Shown piece after piece: positions 7,104 to 16,700 of a stretch of 64,000 nucleotides of DNA. The number at the start of each line of letters is the position of its first letter. Position 1 is the first letter of the stretch. Under the pieces are notes generated by a model. It was not told where the DNA came from. It made no database searches and saw only the letters and a list, made by a program, of their open reading frames with translations. The stretch is from a bacterium (Candidatus Blackallbacteria) CG13_big_fil_rev_8_21_14_2_50_49_14 (lineage in GTDB: Bacteria; Cyanobacteriota; Sericytochromatia; UBA7694). Location of the stretch: NCBI GenBank assembly GCA_002783405.1, contig PFGG01000082.1, positions 1-64,000 of the forward strand. The letters run 5' to 3'. The translations under genes were made by a program, and so were the position numbers.

Positions 7104-8906
7104 TTAAAATGCCCCTTTGAGCAGGGCTTTCCAGGCGGGCAATTTTTTGAGGGGTTTGAGATCGGGGTCGGCTTCAATTTCTTTTTTCTCGAGTCGATAG
7201 CCAGAAGATACATGTTGGGTCAATGCCGCAATCGCTTTTTCGTTTTGACCCAAACGGGTATACAGGCAGGCCAGATCGTAACTGGCATAGCCTGGACAGT
7301 ATTTTTCAATTTGAATAAAATCTTCAAGGGCCACTTCGGGTTGATTCAGTTCAATTGCCAGACAGAAACCTCTGAAATAATGCAATTGAATCCAGAGATG
7401 ATCGGGATTTACTTCCTCACGTGGTTGGAGCGCTTTACAGCTTTGCAAGCCTTGCGAAAATTGCTTGATGGCGGCTTCCGCTGCGCCAGTTTCTGTCAAG
7501 AGCAGGCCCCACTGCAGGTGGACTTGAGCCAGTGTGGCGAGTAAGGGAGTGCGCTTAGCTGCCGTCAGACTGTGAAACACTTCGACTGCGCGTTGATAGT
7601 CTTCTTGCGTGGCATCCGATTGACCCCATTCACGGTAAAGATTGCCTCTTTCCAGCAGAATCTGCATCTTCAGCTCAGGATCAGAAGTTTGGGATTGGTT
7701 TTGAAGCTCTTCCAGTGCCAGATGGTAGTGTGCCAAGGCTTGTGAAGAGGCCTGATCTTCAATTTCGAGCCAGAGATGGGCGAGATGCAGATGCAGTTGG
7801 ATTCTTTCGGGGATAAAATTCAAATCAAAGGCTTCAAGGGCCTGATAGAAATACAAGCTGGCAATAAAGTCATTGCGACTTTGATCAGGGTCTCCCATTT
7901 TCCAGGCCAAAAGCCCACGGGCGGTGCCCGCCCTCGCCTGGAGCAATTGTTTTTCGCGTGCTGGCAGGGCCCCATTTTCCAAAAATTGTAATGCTTCAGT
8001 ACAGTCTGCATGAGCCGCTTCAAGTTTTTCAAGCTTCAGACAGATTTGGCTGTGGTTGAGAAGGGTTGAGACCAAATCCTGTAAAAATTCAGTATGGCCT
8101 TTTTGATAGAGTTCGCGGTAGTAGACAAGGCTTTGAGCAAAATAAGATTCAGCCTCAAGGAAACGCTCCTGGTGCTGATACAAAAGCGCCAATTTTCGCG
8201 TGGTGACCGCCAATTCTTGAAGGTCAGGTGGGTATTGAAGTTCGTTTTGAGCTGCGATTGCCTGGGCAAAATCTTTAACGGCAGCGTCTGTCTGGCTTAA
8301 AGATTCCTGTAATTCCCCCCGGTTGCGCAGGGCCTGAGCCAAAAGTGAAATCTGTTCAGTGTCGGAACTTGCCAGTGTGACCAAATGTGAGACGGCCTGG
8401 TTGAAATCGACAAGGGCTTGATCGAGCAAGGAGAGGCGTTGGTAAACCAGGCCCCGGTTGAGACAAATTTGGGCCAAAAGCAGGGTCGAGAGGGGTTCTT
8501 CTTGCAGGGCAAAGGTATAGGCCAGATCGTAGGCCGATAAGGCATTGACAAGGTCCTTTTCCTGGGCCAGAAGATGGCCGGTTTCAAGGGTTGTATGGAG
8601 AAGAAGGGGCAGAATTTCCTGCTGAAATTCTGTGCTCTCGGAGCGGCTTAAAATTTGAGTTTCCTTCAATTCAATCAGTGCGCTTTGCGCATGCCCTGAA
8701 GCTAAGTAACTTTGGGCCTGTTGGAGATGAAACCGGGCCAGTGAGCGACTGCTGCTAAAGGGCGTTTGGGGATTGGTTTGCAGCGCAATGCTCCGGTTGA
8801 GTGGGTCTTGAAGCGTATGAAGTCTTTTTGGGTTTGCAGGGGACTCAGCTTTTGTCGGAAGGGGAGAGGTGCCCGAAATATTGGCAAGATTCTGTTTTTT
8901 GATCAC
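7104..8906 (-). CDS. Large TPR-repeat protein
   Basis: A 600-residue, mostly helical protein built of about 12-14 tetratricopeptide units, for example AYDLAYTFALQEEPLSTLLL and ALVDFNQAVSHL. It ends with the common TPR tail DYDLACLYTRLGQNEKAI-type segment and a charged LKPLKKLPAWKALL helix. No signal peptide or enzyme domain is visible, so it is probably a protein-protein interaction scaffold. Start is GTG at 8906. The best ribosome-site/ATG pair nearby (ATG at 8911-8913) is in another frame and stops after 22 codons, so the exact start is uncertain. Confidence 0.8.
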   Translation of the reverse strand: MIKKQNLANISGTSPLPTKAESPANPKRLHTLQDPLNRSIALQTNPQTPFSSSRSLARFHLQQAQSYLASGHAQSALIELKETQILSRSESTEFQQEILPLLLHTTLETGHLLAQEKDLVNALSAYDLAYTFALQEEPLSTLLLAQICLNRGLVYQRLSLLDQALVDFNQAVSHLVTLASSDTEQISLLAQALRNRGELQESLSQTDAAVKDFAQAIAAQNELQYPPDLQELAVTTRKLALLYQHQERFLEAESYFAQSLVYYRELYQKGHTEFLQDLVSTLLNHSQICLKLEKLEAAHADCTEALQFLENGALPAREKQLLQARAGTARGLLAWKMGDPDQSRNDFIASLYFYQALEAFDLNFIPERIQLHLHLAHLWLEIEDQASSQALAHYHLALEELQNQSQTSDPELKMQILLERGNLYREWGQSDATQEDYQRAVEVFHSLTAAKRTPLLATLAQVHLQWGLLLTETGAAEAAIKQFSQGLQSCKALQPREEVNPDHLWIQLHYFRGFCLAIELNQPEVALEDFIQIEKYCPGYASYDLACLYTRLGQNEKAIAALTQHVSSGYRLEKKEIEADPDLKPLKKLPAWKALLKGAF

Positions 8907-8964
8907 GGTTCATGAAACCTTTCTCCACGCAATGCTAATATTTTATACCCATTCCTGATTTATT

Positions 8965-9735
8965 TTATGACGCAGCCTTGAGAAATAATGAGATTTTTTT
9001 TGCCAATTCTCGGGGAGCTTCCAGAATCAGACTGTGCCCATAGCCATTCAAGATTTCAAGCTCAGCCCTTTCAACCTGCTGACAGATTCTTCTGCCGATT
9101 TCGAGATAGGCGGGATCCTTTGAGCCCACCAGAAACAAGAGCGGCATTTTGAGTTCTGCAAGGCGGTTCCAATAGGACTTTTGCTGCCCTGCACCCAGTT
9201 TGACCATGGCCTGGGCCAGTCCTTCAGGGTTATTTCTCAAGCGTTCCTGACAGGCCTGGTTATAGCCTGAACTGCTTCTGAAAGGGTGAAAAAGGGGCTG
9301 TGCATACCAGGCCTCAATACTGGCCAGCAAAGGTTGAGAACGGAAAGTATGGGCCCATTCAGCCTCCCAGCTTTGGCGTTGAAGTCGCAGATTTTCATCT
9401 GCTAAACCAGCAGAGGCAGAAATCAGGCAAAGGCTTTTGACCTTTTCAGGATACCTGAGGGCCAACCCCAGAGCCAAACGCCCGCCCATTGAGTAACCCA
9501 ACAGATGCAGGGGCTCAGTTTGAGCCCGCAGCCACTGCGAGCCCAATTGAGAAAGACAGGTCTCAAAATCGGGGACAGACTGTGTGTTTGGGCCATGCCC
9601 TGGAAGATCGGGGGTCCAGGCCAGAATTGGAAACGCAAGCTCACTGAGCAGGGCTTGCCAATCCTGGCCTGAGCCTAAAAAACCATGCAGGAAAAGTCCC
9701 TTCTCCAAGTGGGGTGCAGAGCTTTTTCTGAACAT
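8965..9735 (-). CDS. menH: MenH-like alpha/beta hydrolase (SHCHC synthase)
   Basis: Predicted 2-succinyl-6-hydroxy-2,4-cyclohexadiene-1-carboxylate synthase of menaquinone synthesis, 256 residues. The family pattern is complete: LHGFLGSGQDW (oxyanion loop), DLPGHG, the nucleophile elbow GYSMGGR with Ser82, SASAGL, acid Asp207 in GSKDPAY and His234 in NGYGHSL. It starts 2 nt after the end of the MarR gene, so the two are co-transcribed. No other men gene is in the window, so a related C-C hydrolase role cannot be excluded. Confidence 0.8.
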   Translation of the reverse strand: MFRKSSAPHLEKGLFLHGFLGSGQDWQALLSELAFPILAWTPDLPGHGPNTQSVPDFETCLSQLGSQWLRAQTEPLHLLGYSMGGRLALGLALRYPEKVKSLCLISASAGLADENLRLQRQSWEAEWAHTFRSQPLLASIEAWYAQPLFHPFRSSSGYNQACQERLRNNPEGLAQAMVKLGAGQQKSYWNRLAELKMPLLFLVGSKDPAYLEIGRRICQQVERAELEILNGYGHSLILEAPRELAKKISLFLKAAS

Positions 9736-9737
9736 CT

Positions 9738-10196
9738 TCAGCTCTGAGCTGTATCCTGGCGTCCCAGTTTCCGGCAGAGTGTACGCAATGTATCCTGTTC
9801 TTCTGAGTCTAAACGGCCCATTTGAGCTGTGATCCGATCCACATGTTGCGGAAAGATCTCTTGGATCAAAGCTTCTCCTTTGGGGGTTAAAGAAATGGTA
9901 ATAAAGCGTCGGTCTTTGCTGTCTCGTTTGCGCTTGACCAGATCCTGTTTCTCAAGATTGTCGATCACCAGGGTAATATTGCCACTGCTCTTTAAGAGTT
10001 TTGAGGCCAGAGATTTCTGGCAGAGGGGGCCCAAATGCAGCAGGGCTTCTAAAACGCCAAATTGACTGACTGTCAGCCCTTCTTCTGCCAAAGCCAGATT
10101 CAATTGAGCATCCAAGGTCTCACAGGAACGCGTCAGATTGATATACGCATTGAGGGCCTGAATTTGCGCGGGCGTGCCTTGAAAATGAGTGGGCAT
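9738..10196 (-). CDS. MarR-family transcription regulator
   Basis: A 152-residue winged-helix regulator. The DNA-binding part runs from about 40 to 110, with LTVSQFGVLEALLHLGP, SGNITLVIDNLEKQDLV and the wing RDSKDRRFITISLTPKG. MarR proteins bind DNA as dimers and usually respond to small phenolic or oxidant ligands. It precedes the menH-like gene by 2 nt and may regulate it and itself; the ligand is unknown. The gene is divergent from gcvPB across a 156-nt spacer. Confidence 0.9.
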   Translation of the reverse strand: MPTHFQGTPAQIQALNAYINLTRSCETLDAQLNLALAEEGLTVSQFGVLEALLHLGPLCQKSLASKLLKSSGNITLVIDNLEKQDLVKRKRDSKDRRFITISLTPKGEALIQEIFPQHVDRITAQMGRLDSEEQDTLRTLCRKLGRQDTAQS

Positions 10197-10236
10197 GAGA
10201 TGATTCCTGGCCTGTTTCTTGCTCTCGTTTTCTCTT

Positions 10237-10266
10237 AAAGTATCAGTCTTGGGATTGGCTTGTCAA
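10237..10266 (-). promoter_or_regulatory. Likely promoter of the MarR-menH operon
   Basis: On the minus strand a consensus TTGACA (10261-10266) precedes TACTTT (10237-10242) with an 18-nt spacer. The -10 box is weak, which would suit an operon controlled by its own regulator. It lies about 40 nt upstream of the MarR start. Confidence 0.5.
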
Positions 10267-10285
10267 ATAGACCCGCTTCCTGCTT

Positions 10286-10313
10286 TTGAGCAATCTGCTT
10301 CCCGTGGTATCTT
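10286..10313 (+). promoter_or_regulatory. Candidate promoter of gcvPB
   Basis: TTGAGC (10286-10291) and TATCTT (10308-10313) are separated by 16 nt, about 40 nt before the gcvPB start. No glycine-riboswitch-like structure can be recognised in the short leader. Confidence 0.4.
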
Positions 10314-10352
10314 AGTAGCACCTGAAATTTGCCAAGGACGCTTTTATCTCCC

Positions 10353-11858
10353 ATGAACAAGAACCGCTATGATGCCACCCTTATCTTTGAACGCAGCCAG
10401 ACAGGTCACCGTGGCGTGCGTCTGCCTGCTGATCCTTTGCCTGAAGTTTCACTTGAGTCCCTTTTGCCTGAATCGTTTTTACGCAAAGAAGCTGCCGAAT
10501 TGCCCGAAGTGACAGAACTGGATGTGATGCGGCACTTTATTACCCTCTCGCATAAAAACCACGCCATTGATGTGGATTTTTATCCCTTGGGCTCCTGTAC
10601 CATGAAATACAATCCCAAGATCAACGAGAGAGCGGCCAGTATGCCTGGTTTCTCGCAGGTTCACCCTTATCAGCCGGATATTCAGATTCAGGGCTGTCTG
10701 CGCCTTTTGTATGAACTCAAATCGGATTTGGCTGAGATTGTAGGTTTGCCCGGCTGCAGCCTGCAGCCTGCTGCGGGTGCCCATGGGGAAATGACAGGTA
10801 TGCTCATGATTCGAGCCTACCACGCCCACCACGGTCAAGCAGCAAGAACCCGCGTCTTGGTTCCCGACAATGCCCATGGCACCAATCCCTCTTCTGCAGC
10901 CATGTGTGGCTATGACGTAGTGACTCTGCGTTCAAATGCAAAGGGGCAGGTGGATATGGCCCATCTGCGTGAATTGCTGGATACCCAAGGGGATCAGATC
11001 GCTGCTCTGATGATGACCAATCCCAATACCCTCGGCATTTTTGAAGAGAATATTCTCACCATTTCTGAATGGGTACATGCGGCTGGTGCCTTGATTTACT
11101 ATGATGGGGCCAATCTGAATGCGATTATGGGCATGGCCCGTCCTGGCGATATGGGCTTTGATGTGGTGCATTTGAATCTTCACAAAACCTTTTCTACACC
11201 GCATGGGGGCGGTGGGCCGGGTGCTGGCCCGGTATTGGTTCGCGATATTCTCGAACCCTTTTTGCCCTGCCCGGTGATCAACAAAACCGAAATCGCAGGC
11301 CAGGCTCCTCACTTTGGTGTTGATCGTGAACGCCCACTTTCAATCGGTCGGGTACGCAGTTTCTTTGGTAATTTTGGTGTTTTGGTAAGAGCCTGGACCT
11401 ATATCCGGGCGATGGGGCCTGAGGGCTTGAAACAGGCCAGTCAGGATGCTGTTCTCAATGCCAATTATGTGCGTCAGGCCTTGCGTAAAGTTTATGAACT
11501 GCCCCATGGAGAAGGCTCCTGCATGCATGAATTCGTGCTTTCGGCTCAGGAAATGAAAAAACAATATGGGGTCAATGCCCTGTCTGTGGCCAAGCGCTTG
11601 ATCGATTTCGGCATTCACCCGCCTACCGTTTATTTCCCGCTGATTGTGCCCGAAGCGCTGATGATTGAACCCACAGAGACAGAAAGCAAAGCGACCTTGG
11701 ATCGCTTTATCCAGGTCATGGAGAAAATTGCTGAAGAATCGGCGACGAATCCTGACTTTGTCAATGCCTCTCCCCATGAAGCCCTGATCAAACGCGTTGA
11801 TGAAGCAGGAGCCAATCGCAAACCCTGCATCAATTGGTTTCAGCACAAGGAGGTTTAA
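10353..11858 (+). CDS. gcvPB: Glycine dehydrogenase (decarboxylating) subunit 2, P-protein beta subunit
   Basis: A PLP-dependent subunit of the split glycine-cleavage P-protein. With GcvPA it decarboxylates glycine and passes the aminomethyl group to the H-protein lipoyl arm. It has 501 residues, normal for GcvPB. Typical motifs are HFITLSHKNHAIDVDFYPLG near the N-terminus, YDGANLNAI, and the PLP-lysine segment HLNLHKTFSTPHGGGGPG. ATG at 10353 (MNKNRYDATLIFE) is preferred to an upstream in-frame TTG at 10329 because it matches the family start. GcvPA, GcvH and GcvT are not in the window. The PPDK regulator follows 3 nt after the stop. Confidence 0.95.
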   Translation: MNKNRYDATLIFERSQTGHRGVRLPADPLPEVSLESLLPESFLRKEAAELPEVTELDVMRHFITLSHKNHAIDVDFYPLGSCTMKYNPKINERAASMPGFSQVHPYQPDIQIQGCLRLLYELKSDLAEIVGLPGCSLQPAAGAHGEMTGMLMIRAYHAHHGQAARTRVLVPDNAHGTNPSSAAMCGYDVVTLRSNAKGQVDMAHLRELLDTQGDQIAALMMTNPNTLGIFEENILTISEWVHAAGALIYYDGANLNAIMGMARPGDMGFDVVHLNLHKTFSTPHGGGGPGAGPVLVRDILEPFLPCPVINKTEIAGQAPHFGVDRERPLSIGRVRSFFGNFGVLVRAWTYIRAMGPEGLKQASQDAVLNANYVRQALRKVYELPHGEGSCMHEFVLSAQEMKKQYGVNALSVAKRLIDFGIHPPTVYFPLIVPEALMIEPTETESKATLDRFIQVMEKIAEESATNPDFVNASPHEALIKRVDEAGANRKPCINWFQHKEV

Positions 11859-11861
11859 GCA

Positions 11862-12703
11862 TGTCTGAAACAAAGCAACTCACGCTCTTTTCGCTTTCAG
11901 ATTCAACCGGCCAAACTGCAGAAACCCTCTCAAAAGCTGCGATTCGACAATTTCGGCACGTTGAGGACATTCACTATGTGCCCCTGCCCCGCATTACCCG
12001 GCAAGAGCAAATCGATAAAATTATCAAGATCCTCGATCAGTCCCGTCCCTGTCTGATCGCCTATACCTTTTCAATTCCTGCGCTCAAGGAATACCTTGAA
12101 AAACAGGCCCAACAGCACAATCTGCCAGTGGTCAACCTGCTTGAACCTTTGATTCAGACCATCAGCGCTCAATTGGGCGTCAAGCCCCCCCGCAATGAGC
12201 ATGGCATGATGCCAGAGTTGGATGAGGAATATTTCAAACGGATTGAAGCGGTTGAATTTGCAATCAAACTGGATGATGGCAAAGATCCCAAAGGTATGGA
12301 AAAAGCAGATATTATTCTGGTAGGTGTTTCACGCACTTCCAAAACCCCGACCTGCATGTATCTTGCTCAAAATTATGCCATGAAGGTTGCCAATAATCCC
12401 CTGGTTTATAATGTCTCTCCCCCCAAGGAATTGTTTCAGCACAAGGACAAATGCGTGGGCTTGAAAATTCGGCCTGAGGTGCTGCATGATATCCGCACGG
12501 CCCGCCTACAGACCTTGGGGCTGCCAGCCAATTCTTCCTACGCAGATTTTGAGCAGATCAAGATTGAAATGGATTATGCCGATCGCATTATTGAAGAATT
12601 GGGGTGTCCGGTTGTGGATGTTTCGCATAAGGCGATTGAAGAAACCGCTACCGAAATCATGTATTTGCGTTTTCCCAAGCCCCTGAGCCGCGAACTGAAA
12701 TAG
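11862..12703 (+). CDS. Pyruvate, phosphate dikinase regulatory protein (PPSR/DUF299)
   Basis: A bifunctional ADP-dependent kinase/Pi-dependent pyrophosphorylase that inactivates and reactivates pyruvate phosphate dikinase or PEP synthase by threonine phosphorylation. The 280 residues include the N-terminal FSLSDSTGQTAETL signature and the P-loop GVSRTSKTP (155-163), and end with EIMYLRF as usual. AAGGAGG at 11848-11854 fixes the ATG at 11862; the frame is open upstream but overlaps gcvPB. Its target dikinase is not in the window. Confidence 0.93.
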
Positions 12704-12718
12704 AGCGGTTTTCTTCAC

Positions 12719-13723
12719 TTGGAAATTCGTTCGGTTTTCTTGCGTTGCCTGTCTAAATCCCTGCTCGGTTTCTGTTTGGGGGGGGGCTGTTTTGTCTTAT
12801 CCGCTGCCCGTTCTCAATTGGCTGAGCAGCCAATGCAGCTTGATCTAAAAACCCGCCCGGTGGCCCTGAATCCCCGTGACCCGGCTCAAAATACGCTGGG
12901 CTCTTTTCGCTATGCCGGGGGCCTGGAACTGCTCTCCTCTCCCCTTTCTCCTGTACATGAACTCTCCGATCTTGAGCTAAAAGCAGAGAGACGTCTCTTT
13001 GCTGTCAGTGATGCGGGTTTGTTTTTTGAAACGACTCTGGTTCTGAACAGCCAAGGGCAATTGACAGGCTTGAAAGAGAGCCAAATCTGCCCCTTGACCC
13101 GCGAAGACGGTCAGCCTTTGCAAACCAAGGAGGCCTCTGATGCAGAAGGCCTCGCCTTTCTGGCCGGAGGTGAAAAACTTGTAAGTTTTGAAAAGCAGGA
13201 TCGGATTTTACTTTATCCGGGTAAGGGACACAATCCACGGCAGGCACCCACCCCACGGTTTCATTTCGAGCATAATTTGGGGATGGAAGCCCTGAGTGCA
13301 GATCCCTTACGCGGGCCCGATGCCTACCTGGTAGGAGCTGAAGCCGATGCCCAACTCTGGACGTGTCGGCTTTCTGAACCCGAATGTCAGGCCCTGGAAA
13401 AGCTTGAAAAACCAGCGGGTTATCAACTGGTGGCCCTGAAACGCCTCAAAGCGAATCTTCTGGCCTATCTTCTGCGTTTGTACCAGCCTGAGACAGGAAA
13501 AGTCAGTGTGCTGCTGAAAGTAAAACAGGGCCCGCAAGTGCTTGCAGAAATGGAATTGACCCAGCCTTTGAATGTCGATAATTTTGAAGGCTTGGCAGCC
13601 GTGCCAGATGCTCAGCAGGGGTACCGTTTCTATCTGATTTCAGACGATAATGGCTCTGAAGCGCAGCGTACTCTGCTCATGGCTTTTGATTGGAAAGGCC
13701 CCAGCAAAACTTCAGCTGATTAA
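12719..13723 (+). CDS. Secreted phytase-like (esterase-like) beta-propeller protein
   Basis: A 334-residue protein with an N-terminal hydrophobic signal segment (about residues 9-28). It then resembles the 'esterase-like activity of phytase' family: RYAGGLELLSSP, ELSDLELKAERRLFAVSDAG, DAEGLAFLAGG, FEGLAAVPDA and YLISDDNGS. No catalytic residues can be assigned with confidence, and a phosphatase role is only a family-level suggestion. Start is TTG at 12719 with a poor ribosome site. A run of nine G (12778-12786) lies in the signal-peptide codons. The 3' end overlaps the converging WGR gene by 12 nt. Confidence 0.65.
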   Translation: MEIRSVFLRCLSKSLLGFCLGGGCFVLSAARSQLAEQPMQLDLKTRPVALNPRDPAQNTLGSFRYAGGLELLSSPLSPVHELSDLELKAERRLFAVSDAGLFFETTLVLNSQGQLTGLKESQICPLTREDGQPLQTKEASDAEGLAFLAGGEKLVSFEKQDRILLYPGKGHNPRQAPTPRFHFEHNLGMEALSADPLRGPDAYLVGAEADAQLWTCRLSEPECQALEKLEKPAGYQLVALKRLKANLLAYLLRLYQPETGKVSVLLKVKQGPQVLAEMELTQPLNVDNFEGLAAVPDAQQGYRFYLISDDNGSEAQRTLLMAFDWKGPSKTSAD

Positions 13724-16700
13724 ACTTTCGAGATCACGCCTCAACTCGCTATAACTGACAGGGTGCAGGGCACTCAGTTTCAGGTTTTGGAATTCCCCTG
13801 CTTTGTGAACCCTGACTTGAATCACTTCAGTCTCTGGGTATTCTTTTAAGGCCCAAATCAAGTACTCCAGGGTGATTTCAGCTTCCAGTCCCCGGCCTAA
13901 ATTTTTCACAAGCAAGCCTTCACTGTCTTTGGGGGCTTCCCAGCCTTTGCTGCTGATCAGTTTCAAGAGGCGAGCAGAGGCCACTTTTCTACCTTTCAAG
14001 TCTGAAAACTCATCCATTTCAAGCATTTGGGGTGTACAAAAATAATAACTGCGGTTCAACTGGGCAAGGGTTTGTTCAATTTCCAGTTTGTTGAATTCAG
14101 ACTGCCAGCTCTGAAGCTGGGGCAGCATTTCAAGGGGGTGAGGCAAGCCAATCCAAGCTTTCGGTGGAAATGCGATCGGTTGCCGATCGCATGTAAGTCC
14201 TGAAGGGCCATGAACTACGCGAAAGAGTGTCACCGGGCGCGCTTCAGGATCTTCCCACATTCCCCAGACCCATGATTTTGCCAGGCTGAATAGCAGGGGA
14301 TGCTTCAAAAAAACCTGCTCAAAAAACGCAAAGTCCCAGCGTCGGCCTTGGGTCATGGCCTGTTCCAAACGCAGGAGTTGGTGTGCTTTTTGTTTCTGAA
14401 AGCTTTTGAGCCACTCGCTCCAGGTTTTGAGTTCAGATTTTGCTGCCTCAGCGGGGGGCTTTGTCAGGCATTTTCCACTTGAATCCTGTAGTTGCCACTG
14501 AGCTTGGGGGGCCTCGATCGCCTGATACACATTCCCATTAAACACATGCTGAGAACTGAGTGTTTCGCTTTGAGTCAATTCGAGCCCCAAAACAGGAACC
14601 AAGCGATCCGCCAGACCTTCAGGCCCCTGGGGATCGGTTGCCGCCATGATTTTGACCCATTCCCGTGCTTTTTCAAGCAGGCTGGGAAATTTTGTTTTCA
14701 GTGAAAGACGGTGAAGTTCAGACCAGGCAGATGTTTCTGGCCCCAGGGCATAGAGAATTTCAAGGCCCACCATGGCGCGGGGGGCCGCCCGTTCGCCGGG
14801 CCATTTTTCAAGTCGGGGCACCCAGCAACGGATTGCTTTTTCATTTCCCCAGGCTGCCAGGGCCCAAAAAGCCCATTCTTCTTTGAGGCTTCCACCGGCT
14901 CCCAACCAAAGCTCAAACAGATTCAGGGCAAAGTCTTCAAGCGAAGCGGGGGTGCACAAGCGCGAAACCTCTGCCAGACCCGCGTAGGGCAGACAGGGAT
15001 CCGAGAGTTTTAGGCTCAGGGCCAGGGTTTCGAGGGCTTCAAGGGGCAAAGTGCCCCCAGACTTCAGTTGAGGACGGGGCAGTCTTTCAGGCTTCCAGAA
15101 TGCTGGCAGGCGGGGCAGGTGGGCGGGTAAAATCTGCAGCGGGTCTTGTGCTATCAAGGCTTTGATCTCTGTCTCTACCTCGCTGGATTCGGTCTTCAAA
15201 CAGGTTTCAAAATCTGCGCAAAAGCCTGCCTGTATCAGCCAGTGCATGGCACGCAACGCCTCGGGTTGAAGTTTAAAATCCGGATTCAGACTGAGGGGAA
15301 TAAGCCCGCGAAAGGCTGTTGCAGGATGGCTGAGAAACCAACGGCGGCAGATTTGCCGCTGGGCAGGTAATACCAGACCCTTCAGCAAAGCCGGTACAGC
15401 GAGAGGGCTGTCGTAGCAGACCAGGGCAGAATAACCTGTTTGAGGAAATCTCTCAAGATAGCGCAAGAGACCGGGCAGGCCGGCAAGTCCAAAACGCCGA
15501 CTGAGATGCACCACTTGCCAGCTATCCTTTTCATGGGCATTCCAGCGTTGGGGGTCTTGGTGGTTCCAAAAATCAAGTGCTGCGGGCTCTGAAAGCCAGT
15601 CCAAATGGTGAAGCATCACCCGCTCAAAGCCTGCAAACCTTTCCAGCATTTCTGGGTCGCGTCGGTTTGAGAGCGGGGGAGGATCATAGAGATAGGGGCT
15701 GAGTTCACGGTGGGGTTCTGGCGTATAAGCTGACCAATCCATTCTGGCGGGTGTCTCGGGTATTCGGAGTTGTGTCAGGGAGGGCCATTTGAACGGTGTT
15801 TTTTTCCAGGGAGGTGTAGTGAAAAAAGCAGGAAGCGTATCCGATGTCCTTTCTGGAGCGGGGAGACTCTGCTCAAACCAAGCGCCACCTGAAGCACCGA
15901 CTTTTTCCTTTAAGCTTTGTATTTCTGCTTCTGTACAGGCTCTGAGCAATGGGGTTAGGAGCCGTTCAGCTTCAGACAGGCTGTGTTTTTTTTCAAGCAC
16001 TGAAATCAGCTCAGGAATGGCTTGAAGCGGCTGGCTGCTGAGCCGGGCATGGGCAAGCTTGGCGGCATCTTTGTTTTTGAGCAATTCAATCAAAACCCTC
16101 AGGGCATGGGGGCTTTCTATCAAACAGAGGGCTTCGGCGGCGGCTTTTCGCAGGCCAGCTTTCTTGCCGATCAGAATCCAGGCTTTTAAACTCTCGATGG
16201 CGTTTGCCTGGGCGCGATCTAAGAAATGAAAGACCCAGGGTTCCAGTGCTTGCGAAAAGCTTTCAAGGCCTTGCGCGGCTTCTTTTTTTTGCTTTGCGAG
16301 TTTCTGATTGAATTGAGCCAGCAGCAGAGGCTCCTGAACCAGAGGCCAGAGCAGCCAGCCTGCTTCCCAAAGGGGCTGAAGGGGCTGGTCTGGCTGTTTT
16401 AACCAGGCCTCACTGCAGGCTTCAATCCATTCTCGCTGCTGCCAGAAGATCTGACAGAGTGCCCCCTGAAGTGCTGGGGGAAACTGTTTCCACTCGGCAT
16501 TCATTTCAGAGGTCAGTTGCAGATAGTCCTGCGGTTTCAGACTGTCCAAGTGAAGGCGCAAGGCCAGATTTTTTTCATTCAGATCCCAGGTTTGAAAGGC
16601 AAAGGGTTCGCTGCTTTCTAAAAGCAAAGTTTGATAACCCACATTCGCCACAAATCGCGCTTCAATTTTCAGAGACCGGGAACGCATCCAGGCCCTGACG

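Noticed and set aside
10197..10352. Possible glycine riboswitch before gcvPB
   Set aside because: The spacer is short, holds two promoters, and shows no recognisable glycine-aptamer core.
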